DNA of 64,000 nt, taken from positions 133,584-197,583 of the forward strand of contig NZ_KI911474.1 in NCBI RefSeq assembly GCF_000514815.1, read 5' to 3'. Made by a program: the position numbers and the translations under genes. Shown here piece by piece: positions 58,526-64,000 of the stretch (positions are counted from its first letter, which is position 1; each line of letters begins with the position of its first letter). The notes under the pieces were generated by a model that saw only the letters and a program-made list of their open reading frames with translations, was not told the DNA's origin and did no database searches. The DNA comes from Salinispora fenicalii. Its GTDB lineage: Bacteria > Actinomycetota > Actinomycetes > Mycobacteriales > Micromonosporaceae.

Positions 58526-58903
58526 ATGAGCCTCACCTGTCCCAAGTGTCACGGCGAGATGCGCCAGTACGAGCGCAGTGGCGTCGTCATCGATCAGTGC
58601 AGCGAGTGCCGGGGGATCTTCCTCGACCGCGGCGAACTGGAGAAGCTGTTCGAGGCGGAGGCTAACTGGAACCGGCAGCAAGCCGCTCCGGCACCCGCCC
58701 AGCCCAGCCAGCCCACCGGGTACCCGCCGCCCCCGCCGCCGCAGCAGCCCGGCTATGGCACCGTGCCGCCCCCGCCGCCGCCCGCGCATGGCTACCCCCC
58801 GGCCCCGGCCCCGGCCTACGGCAGCCACGGTCAGCACTACGGCTACCACGGGCACTACCGGCGGAAGCGGCACAAGGGCTTCCTGGGCGACCTGCTCGGC
58901 TGA
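58526..58903 (+). CDS. TFIIB-type zinc-ribbon protein
   Basis: 125 residues. The N-terminal domain has CPKCHGEM and CSECRGIFLDRGELEKL, a four-cysteine zinc ribbon (zf-TFIIB family). A Pro/Gln/Gly/Tyr-rich low-complexity middle precedes a His/Arg/Lys-rich tail (GYHGHYRRKRHKGFLGDLLG). The function is unknown; the family is common in actinobacteria. ATG 58526 is preferred over the adjacent ATG 58523 on promoter spacing. Confidence 0.85.
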   Translation: MSLTCPKCHGEMRQYERSGVVIDQCSECRGIFLDRGELEKLFEAEANWNRQQAAPAPAQPSQPTGYPPPPPPQQPGYGTVPPPPPPAHGYPPAPAPAYGSHGQHYGYHGHYRRKRHKGFLGDLLG

Positions 58904-59005
58904 GCGCCGGCTGCTCGGCCGAGCACCGGTAGGGCGCGTCCGGAGGGCCCCACCGTGGCAGCGCGGGGCGGGGTCCTTCCGGACGTTCATCGGCCAACCG
59001 GCCGG

Positions 59006-59074
59006 CTCACCCGATCGCCAGGTCAACCCGCCCTCACCGATCGCCAGGTCCACTCACACGATCGCCATGTCCAC
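59006..59074. repeat. Three imperfect direct repeats at the 3' end of dnaB
   Basis: CTCAC-(C)CGATCGCCAGGTC-type units lie at 59006-59027, 59033-59053 and 59053-59074. The last includes the dnaB stop codon and its final codons; the others look like downstream copies of that end. Confidence 0.55.
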
Positions 59075-60460
59075 GAAGCGCGACAGGTGGAGCTGCGCTG
59101 CCACCGTCACCGTGTCGGTCGGCCCGTTTCGATGCTTGGCCACGACGAAGTCCGCCTCCCCGGCCCGCGGCGACTCCTTGTCGTAGTAGTCATCGCGGTG
59201 CAGCAGGATAACGACGTCGGCGTCCTGCTCGATGGAGCCGGACTCCCGCAGGTCGGAGAGCTGGGGCCGCTTGTCGGTCCGCTGTTCGGGGCCACGGTTC
59301 AGCTGGCTGACCGCGATGACCGGGCACTCGACCTCCTTCGCGAGGAGCTTGAGGCCACGGGACAGGTCGGCGACCTCCTGCTGCCGGCTCTCCGTACGCT
59401 TCGGCGAGGTCATCAGCTGGAGGTAGTCGACGACGATGAGCTTCAGGTCGTGTCGCTGCTTGAGGCGCCGCGCCTTGGCCCGGATCTCCATCAGGTTCAT
59501 GCTCGGCGTGTCGTCCACGAAGAGCGGTGCCTCGCTGATCTCGCCCATACAGCGGGCGAGCTTCGTCCAGTCGTCGTCGGAGAGCTGACCGCTGCGGAGC
59601 ACATGCAGGGGCACCCGGGCCTCAGCCGAGAGAAGTCGCATGACGATCTCGACCTTGCTCATTTCCAGCGAGAAGATCGCCGAGGCCTGGTTGGCACGAA
59701 TCGCGGCATTCCGCGCGAAGTCCATGCTCGCCGTGGACTTCCCCAGGCCGGGCCGCCCGGCGACGATGATGAGCTGGCCGGCGTGCAGACCGTTGAGGAG
59801 GCGGTCGAGGTCGGTGAAGCCGGTGGGCACGCCGGTCATCATGCCGTGCTGGGCGCCAACCGCCTCGATCTCGTCGAGGGTGGGCTGGAGCATGTCGGCG
59901 AGGATGGCGAAGTCCTCGCTGACCCGCCGCTCGGTGACGTCGTAGACGGCCTGCTGGGCGAGGTCAACGACGTCATCCACGTCCCGGCTGCCACTGGCGG
60001 CGGTACCGAACCCGAGCTGCACGATCCGGGTACCGGCCTCGACCAGCCGCCGGAGCACGGCCCGCTCGCTGACGATCCGGGCGTAGTAGGCGGCGTTGGC
60101 CGCGGTGGGCACGCTGGCGATCAGGGTGTGCAGGTACGGTGCACCCCCGATACGGACCAGATCGCCGGAGTCAGCCAGGGCCGCCGCAACCGTGATCGAA
60201 TCAGCGGGCTCGCCCCGGCCGTAGATCTCGAGGATCGTATCGAAGACGGTGGCGTGGACGGGTCGGTAGAAGTCGTTGCTCTTGAGAATCTCGACTACGT
60301 CGGCGATCGCGTCCTTGGAGAGGAGCATCCCACCCAGCACGCACTGCTCGGCGGCGATGTCCTGTGGTGGGGTCTTCTCGAACTGGCCGTCCCGCTGCAC
60401 CGGCACCGAGGTCGGCCCGCCCGCACGCGGTTCGGCTGGCATCTCGTCGGCGACGGACAC
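59054..60460 (-). CDS. dnaB: Replicative DNA helicase
   Basis: 468 residues, full length with no intein. An N-terminal DnaB domain (DIAAEQCVLGGMLLSKDAIADVVEIL) is followed by the RecA-like helicase: TDLDRLLNGLHAGQLIIVAGRPGLGKST (Walker A), SAIFSLEMSKVEIVMRLLSAEARV, LKLIVVDYLQLM (Walker B) and SQLNRGPEQRTDKRPQLSDLRESGSIEQDAD. It unwinds DNA at the fork as a hexamer. The GTG at 60460 has GGGGAG 4 nt upstream; a possible -10 TAGGAC lies on this strand at 60489-60494. Confidence 0.97.
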   Translation of the reverse strand: MSVADEMPAEPRAGGPTSVPVQRDGQFEKTPPQDIAAEQCVLGGMLLSKDAIADVVEILKSNDFYRPVHATVFDTILEIYGRGEPADSITVAAALADSGDLVRIGGAPYLHTLIASVPTAANAAYYARIVSERAVLRRLVEAGTRIVQLGFGTAASGSRDVDDVVDLAQQAVYDVTERRVSEDFAILADMLQPTLDEIEAVGAQHGMMTGVPTGFTDLDRLLNGLHAGQLIIVAGRPGLGKSTASMDFARNAAIRANQASAIFSLEMSKVEIVMRLLSAEARVPLHVLRSGQLSDDDWTKLARCMGEISEAPLFVDDTPSMNLMEIRAKARRLKQRHDLKLIVVDYLQLMTSPKRTESRQQEVADLSRGLKLLAKEVECPVIAVSQLNRGPEQRTDKRPQLSDLRESGSIEQDADVVILLHRDDYYDKESPRAGEADFVVAKHRNGPTDTVTVAAQLHLSRFVDMAIV

Positions 60461-60626
60461 GGCTCCCCCTTCACACCGTCAACTCATCGTCCTAGCTTCA
60501 CCGCGGAGTCACGGCCTTCTCGACCCGCAGGGCGATCGGGGGCCATCGTGCGGCGGGTCGGGTGGCAACCATACGGAAGACGAGGAGGCTGCCTCAACAG
60601 CAGCGGTGGACGAGTCTCGGGACAAC

Positions 60627-60745
60627 CTGTGGATAGCCGGGGGCCGGCATGTGCGCAGTGTGTGCACAGCCTGTGGATAACCGTGGAGGGCTTCCCCCCA
60701 ACACCGCGCTGAGCTGCAACGATGCAATCCACACCCTGTGGATAA
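60627..60745 (-). promoter_or_regulatory. Three DnaA boxes upstream of dnaB
   Basis: TGTGGATAG (60627-60635), TGTGGATAA (60672-60680) and TGTGGATAA (60737-60745) all lie in the same reverse orientation; the last two are perfect TTATCCACA boxes. Weaker variants are TGTGCACAG (60661) and CAATCCACA (60725). Confidence 0.7.
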
Positions 60746-60782
60746 AAGAAAACTGGCTAGCCGCCTGGTTGACCACCGGCCG

Positions 60783-60910
60783 CCGGATCAGGCCCAGGGT
60801 CCAGACACAGGTCGGGCACCGGGTCGGAAGCAGGTCGGACCCATTCAGGAACAGGTCGGGCCCGGGTCTGGAACACAGGTCAGGCCCAGGGACGGATACA
60901 GATCGGGCCC
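60783..60910. repeat. Six iteron-like 13-bp repeats, 21-24 bp apart
   Basis: Units related to ACAGGTCGGGCCC begin at 60783, 60807, 60830, 60851, 60875 and 60898. The spacing is close to two helical turns, so proteins bound to each unit would lie on one DNA face. The last unit overlaps the left arm of the rplI-operon hairpin. Confidence 0.65.
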
Positions 60911-60934
60911 GCGCCGAGTACGGCGCGGGCCCGA
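60903..60934 (-). terminator. Hairpin ending the rpsF-ssb-rpsR-rplI operon
   Basis: A perfect 13-bp inverted repeat (60903-60915 and 60922-60934; TCGGGCCCGCGCC and its complement), 6-nt loop, 20 bp after the rplI stop. No U-tract. Confidence 0.65.
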
Positions 60935-60954
60935 CCAGTGGTGCGGGTGGGGTG

Positions 60955-61401
60955 TCAGCCCTGAACGACGCTCAGGTCGAACGCGGCGGTCACCTCGGGG
61001 TGCAGCTTGATCCGCACCGGGTAGGAGCCGAGCGACTTGATGTGCTTGGGCAGCTCAAGCCGGCGACGGTCCAGCGTCGGGCCGCCAGCGGCCTTGACGG
61101 CCGCGACGATCTCGGCCGCGGTAACCGAACCGAAGAGCCGACCGCCCTCGCCAGCGCGGGCCTTCAGGGCCACCTTCAGCCCTTCGAGCTGGCCCTTGAC
61201 CTCGTTGGCGTGGCCAAGGTCGCGAATCTCGCGGGCCGAGCGGGCCCGCTTGATGAGCGTGACCTGCTTCTCCGCGCCCTTGGTCCAGGTGATCGCGAAG
61301 CCCTGCGGCAGCAGGTAGTTACGGCCGTAGCCGTTCTTGACCTCCACGATGTCCCCGGGGGCACCGAGGCCGGATACCTCCTGAGTCAGGATGATCTTCA
61401 T
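60955..61401 (-). CDS. rplI: 50S ribosomal protein L9
   Basis: 148 residues. MKIILTQEVSGLGAPGDIVEVKNGYGRNYLLPQGFA is the conserved N-terminal domain, joined by a long helix to the C-terminal domain ending FDLSVVQG. L9 binds 23S rRNA at the base of the L1 stalk and helps maintain reading frame. Last gene of the rpsF operon. Confidence 0.97.
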   Translation of the reverse strand: MKIILTQEVSGLGAPGDIVEVKNGYGRNYLLPQGFAITWTKGAEKQVTLIKRARSAREIRDLGHANEVKGQLEGLKVALKARAGEGGRLFGSVTAAEIVAAVKAAGGPTLDRRRLELPKHIKSLGSYPVRIKLHPEVTAAFDLSVVQG

Positions 61402-61415
61402 GTCGGCGCCTCCCC

Positions 61416-61655
61416 TCAGCGAGCCGTCGCCGTGTACGGCAAGAGCGCCATCTCGCGGGCGTTCTTGACCGCGCGGGCGATCTGCCGCTGCTGCTGCGAG
61501 GTCACGCCAGTCACTCGCCGGGCACGGATCTTGCCCCGGTCGGAGATGAACTTGCGCAGCAGCGCAGTGTCCTTGTAATCGATATAGGTGATCCCGTCCT
61601 TATCAAGCGGGTTCACCTTCTTCTTCGGCTTGCGAAGTGCCGCAGCCTTGGCCAT
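61416..61655 (-). CDS. rpsR: 30S ribosomal protein S18, cysteine-free form
   Basis: 79 residues: RKPKKKVNPLDKDGITYIDYKDTALLRKFISDRGKIRARRVTGVT and AVKNAREMALLPYTATAR. No cysteine is present, so this is the zinc-independent (C-minus) type, although it lies in the standard rpsF-ssb-rpsR-rplI operon where many actinobacteria carry the zinc form. AGGAG 8 nt before the ATG at 61655 fixes the start. Confidence 0.95.
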   Translation of the reverse strand: MAKAAALRKPKKKVNPLDKDGITYIDYKDTALLRKFISDRGKIRARRVTGVTSQQQRQIARAVKNAREMALLPYTATAR

Positions 61656-61696
61656 TGACCTTGCTCCTGGTTTGCGATTGCGGGCGCTCGGCGCCA

Positions 61697-62206
61697 TCAG
61701 AACGGAGGCTCCTCGTCGAAGTTGCCACCGCCGGACCCGCCACGCGAGGGAGCAGGAGCAGGAGCGGCCGAGGCCCACGGGTCGTCGAAGTTGCCTCCGC
61801 CGCCCTGGCCACCACCGCCGCCAAAACCACCACCGCCCGAGCGGGACATCTTCTGCACCTTCGCCGTGGCGTAGCGCAGCGACGGGCCGATCTCGTCGAC
61901 CTCCAGCTCGATAACCGTGCGCTTCTCACCCTCGCGAGTCTCGTACGACCGCTGCCGCAGCCGACCGGACACGATCACACGGGTGCCGCGCTGCAGCGAC
62001 TCCGCGACGTGCTCGGCGGCCTGCCGCCACACGGTGCACGAGAGGAACAACGGCTCGCCGTCCTTCCACTCGCTGGACGACTTGTCGAAGAACCGGGGCG
62101 TCGAGGCGACCCGGAACTTGGCGACCGCCGCACCGGAGGGGGTGAATCGCAACTCGGGGTCATCGGTCAGATTACCGATGACCGTGATGATGGTTTCTCC
62201 TGCCAT
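61697..62206 (-). CDS. ssb: Single-stranded DNA-binding protein
   Basis: 169 residues: OB-fold to about residue 110 (GETIITVIGNLTDDPELRFTPSGAAVAKFRVAS, WRQAAEHVAESLQRGTRVIVSGRLRQRSYE), a Gly-rich linker and the acidic tip FDEEPPF that recruits partner proteins. It coats single-stranded DNA in replication and repair. The ATG at 62206 has GGAG upstream; an earlier frame extension is not supported. Confidence 0.96.
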   Translation of the reverse strand: MAGETIITVIGNLTDDPELRFTPSGAAVAKFRVASTPRFFDKSSSEWKDGEPLFLSCTVWRQAAEHVAESLQRGTRVIVSGRLRQRSYETREGEKRTVIELEVDEIGPSLRYATAKVQKMSRSGGGGFGGGGGQGGGGNFDDPWASAAPAPAPSRGGSGGGNFDEEPPF

Positions 62207-62314
62207 GACCATCTCCTCGCGCACTCATCGTCTCGCCGTACAGGCTGACAGAGCCGTCCGACAATGCCGACGAGGCTGATCCGGGGGTGTCGGGGTTGGG
62301 GGTCGGGGTGCGCC

Positions 62315-62605
62315 TCAGCGCACTTCCGGCCGAATAACCTTGGTACGCAGCACCGACTCGTTGAGCCGCAGCTGACGGTCCAGCTCGGCCACCGCTGCTG
62401 GCGTCGCCTGCAGGTCGATGACGGCGTAGATACCCTCGGTCTTCTTGTTGATCTCGTACGCGAGGCGCCGGCGGCCCCACACGTCGGTCTTCTCGACCGA
62501 GCCACCCGCGGTCCGAATCACGTTCAGGTACGTGTCGAGCGACGGGGCGACGGTGCGCTCCTCAAGGCTGGAGTCGAGGATCACCATGATCTCGTAATGA
62601 CGCAA
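62315..62605 (-). CDS. rpsF: 30S ribosomal protein S6
   Basis: 96 residues: RHYEIMVILDSSLEERTVAPSLDTYLN and WGRRRLAYEINKKTEGIYAVIDLQATPAAVAELDRQLRLNESVLR. S6 pairs with S18 on the 30S platform. The TTG at 62605 is supported by GGAGGTGAG 8 nt upstream; no other start fits the conserved N-terminus. First gene of the operon. Confidence 0.96.
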   Translation of the reverse strand: MRHYEIMVILDSSLEERTVAPSLDTYLNVIRTAGGSVEKTDVWGRRRLAYEINKKTEGIYAVIDLQATPAAVAELDRQLRLNESVLRTKVIRPEVR

Positions 62606-62775
62606 GACGTGCTCACCTCCTATGGGCTAGGCGGCCACGGTCCTTCCGTGACAGGAGGTCGTGCGTCGTGGCCCACTCCGGAACCGGGGGGACCCGGCCG
62701 GACGTAGACAACCGGACCAGGATACCCGGTCCGAAGGATCATGCCCGGGGCGGTGGAAACGCCGCCGGACATGGT

Positions 62776-62823
62776 TCACGGGGGGCCAGCCAGGACGTCG
62801 ATGTCGAGGCGGGCCCCCCGTGA
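62776..62823. other. 12-bp inverted repeat upstream of rpsF
   Basis: TCACGGGGGGCC (62776-62787) and its complement (62812-62823) bracket 24 nt; very stable if transcribed in either direction. Confidence 0.55.
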
Positions 62824-62830
62824 CCAGAGA

Positions 62831-62916
62831 CCGCGGGGTGTCGCGTCCGCATTCCTTGGGTGGGACCTGGGGAGGAACGACCACACCGATGAGGTTGGAC
62901 CGGCGACACCCCGCGG
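62831..62916. other. 14-bp inverted repeat bracketing 58 bp
   Basis: CCGCGGGGTGTCGC (62831-62844) and GCGACACCCCGCGG (62903-62916) are perfect complements. Together with the preceding repeat this gives about 140 bp of nested structure in the divergent region. Confidence 0.55.
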
Positions 62917-63126
62917 GGCTTCTTCATGTTGTTTCTCGACCATATCCCTGATGTGTGGGACTTGTCGGAGAATTCGGTAAATCTCAGACAATCTTAAAAT
63001 TTCATCCCGCAGAACCGTCCATCCCACCTCGTTCAACGACCACTGATCGCGGCGGTGACGCACCTCTGACCGCTCCGGCTACGCGCGTCGCCGCACTGCG
63101 GTCACCGTCGGAGGGTGAACTCGACG

Positions 63127-63132
63127 TAGGCT
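63127..63132 (+). promoter_or_regulatory. -10 hexamer TAGGCT, leaderless start of nfo
   Basis: TAGGCT is followed by 6 nt and the ATG at 63139; same geometry as pheA. Confidence 0.5.
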
Positions 63133-63138
63133 CCCCGC

Positions 63139-63930
63139 ATGCGTATCGGAGCCCACGTCGATTCGTCCGACCCACTGGCGGAGGCGACCGCAAGAGCCGC
63201 CGACACCGTGCAGTTCTTCCTCTCCGACCCGCAGGGCTGGAAGGCACCGAAGCCGCGGGCGGACGCCGACCGGCTACGCAGCGCCGAGGTGGACCTCTAC
63301 GTGCACGCGCCGTACGTGATCAACCTGGCCACGTTGAACAACCGCATCCGGATCCCCAGCCGTAAACTCCTGCTCGCGCACGCCCGCGCCGCCGCCGCCA
63401 TCGGGGCCCGCGGCCTGATCGTGCACGGAGGCCACGTCAACGCGGGCGACGACCTCGCCACCGGGTTCGACAACTGGCGCAAGGCCTTCGCGTACGCGGC
63501 GGAATCCGGCGGCTTCGGCGTGCCGGTGCTGATCGAGAACACCGCTGGCGGGGCTAACGCCTGCGCGCGCCGGCTGGACGCGCTCGCCCGGCTCTGGGAC
63601 ACGATCGGCGACCATGAGGTGGGCTTCTGCCTGGACACCTGCCACGCCTACGCGGGCGGTGAGGAATTGCTCGGGCTGGCCGACCGGATCAAGGCGATCA
63701 CCGGCCGGATCGACCTGATCCACGCCAACAACTCCAAGGGCGCCTTCAACTCGGGCCAGGACCGACACGACAACCTGACCGGCGGCGCGATCGACCCGGA
63801 GCAGCTGGTGGCGGTGATCCGTGCGGCCGGCGCCCCGGTGGTGGTCGAGACACCCGGCGGGACGGACGGCCAGGCAGCCGACGTCGCCTTCCTCCGGGAG
63901 CAGCTCGGCGTGCCGGCTCCGACCTCATGA
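63139..63930 (+). CDS. nfo: Endonuclease IV (AP endonuclease)
   Basis: 263 residues of a TIM-barrel fold. RIGAHVDSSDPLAEAT, VHAPYVINLAT, LIVHGGHVNAG, VLIENTAGG, FCLDTCHAYAGG, LIHANNSKGAFNSGQDRHDNL and VVVETPGG carry the zinc ligands. It cleaves 5' to abasic sites in base-excision repair. Shorter than the E. coli enzyme (285 residues) but with all motifs. The stop overlaps the next start by 4 nt (ATGA). Confidence 0.93.
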   Translation: MRIGAHVDSSDPLAEATARAADTVQFFLSDPQGWKAPKPRADADRLRSAEVDLYVHAPYVINLATLNNRIRIPSRKLLLAHARAAAAIGARGLIVHGGHVNAGDDLATGFDNWRKAFAYAAESGGFGVPVLIENTAGGANACARRLDALARLWDTIGDHEVGFCLDTCHAYAGGEELLGLADRIKAITGRIDLIHANNSKGAFNSGQDRHDNLTGGAIDPEQLVAVIRAAGAPVVVETPGGTDGQAADVAFLREQLGVPAPTS

Positions 63931-64000
63931 CCACCGGACGTGCCGACGGCGCACCGCCACCGAATCCCGCGGCGGCCAGCACCGCCGGTGACCAAAAGCC
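63927..64000 (+). CDS. Start of an unidentified gene, truncated by the window end
   Basis: Begins with ATG overlapping the nfo stop by 4 nt. The visible 24 codons encode a Pro/Ala-rich, polar N-terminus (MTTGRADGAPPPNPAAASTA) typical of a cytoplasmic tail before a membrane or globular domain. The product cannot be identified from this fragment. Confidence 0.6.
   Translation, partial: MTTGRADGAPPPNPAAASTAGDQK

Larger units (their letters stand above)
60461..60954. other. dnaB-rplI intergenic region, 494 bp without a gene
   Basis: No coding frame with plausible start and codon use was found. It holds the dnaB promoter area, three strong DnaA boxes, a six-unit 13-bp repeat array and the hairpin ending the rplI operon. 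The combination resembles an origin or DnaA-regulated element more than ordinary spacer. Confidence 0.7.
62606..63138. other. rpsF-nfo divergent intergenic region, 533 bp without a gene
   Basis: No supported coding frame. It contains the rpsF promoter and leader, two inverted repeats (62776-62823 and 62831-62916), an AT-rich patch at about 62970-63005 and the nfo promoter. On the minus strand, a CGGACC...GGTCCG hairpin (about 62713-62733) lies upstream of rpsF and could belong to an S6:S18-type leader, but I cannot confirm the motif. Confidence 0.6.

Noticed and set aside
60783..60910. CRISPR array
   Set aside because: Units are only 13 bp, imperfect, with 8-11-bp gaps, far too short for spacers, and no cas genes are present.
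1..64000. tRNA genes, insertion sequences, integrases or attachment sites
   Set aside because: No cloverleaf-like segments, transposase motifs or integrase genes were recognised on reading; this was done without a covariance search.

Overview
The window is about 70% or more G+C and reads as core chromosome of an actinomycete. Several features point to the Micromonosporaceae, most likely a Salinispora- or Micromonospora-like organism. These include XRE/DUF397 pairs, DUF485-SSS acetate-permease pairs, two SigE-type ECF modules, the bacterial proteasome activator Bpa, DUF5926, DUF6457, and many leaderless genes whose -10 hexamer sits 6-8 nt before the start codon. No tRNA, rRNA, insertion sequence, prophage or CRISPR array was seen. 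The genus is an inference; no marker gene settles it.

Layout. 1-5 kb: end of a LytTR response regulator, a DUF4386 membrane protein, a large SARP/NB-ARC regulator preceded by four exact 11-bp repeats, and a prepilin peptidase. 5-18 kb: two DUF485/sodium-solute symporter pairs bracket two sigma/membrane-partner modules, an ABC-2 exporter, an XRE/DUF397 pair and a small gene coupled to a flavin-reductase-like fusion. 17.7-25.4 kb: nucleotide-sugar epimerase, two LytR-CpsA-Psr cell-wall ligases, rhodanese, glycerophosphodiesterase, an orphan histidine kinase with an RsbW-like ATPase, and DUF5926. 25.4-39 kb: arginine deiminase, NERD protein, small PAS-like and ACT-like proteins, prephenate dehydratase, zincin, HAD phosphatase, Bpa, alpha/beta hydrolase, a solute-binding lipoprotein, dimethylargininase divergent from an Lrp regulator, and a secreted beta-propeller. 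39-56.4 kb: molybdenum-cofactor genes in several blocks (mobA; moaA-moaD; moaE-moeA-mogA/moaB-moaC), interleaved with DUF4192, fructosamine kinase, metallophosphoesterase, an EndoQ-UvrD fusion, two LppU-like proteins, an AAA-type ATPase with CTAG palindromes upstream, GNAT, DoxX and a GT87 transferase. 56.5-64 kb: second GT87 protein, phosphoribosyltransferase, zinc-ribbon protein, then dnaB and the rpsF-ssb-rpsR-rplI operon, and divergently nfo (endonuclease IV).

How the parts work together. The right end is the replication/ribosome core cluster that in many actinobacteria lies near oriC. The dnaB-rplI gap holds DnaA boxes and an iteron-like array; another DnaA-box cluster lies at 5.1 kb and a pair at 41.2 kb. 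Two repair functions are present: Nfo, and a fused EndoQ nuclease/UvrD helicase whose linker carries a possible sliding-clamp motif. MobA, MoaA, MoaC, MoaD, MoaE, MogA/MoaB and MoeA together cover most of molybdopterin synthesis. About twenty genes have a TANNNT hexamer 6-8 nt upstream of ATG/GTG and no Shine-Dalgarno, so leaderless transcription is a main expression mode here.
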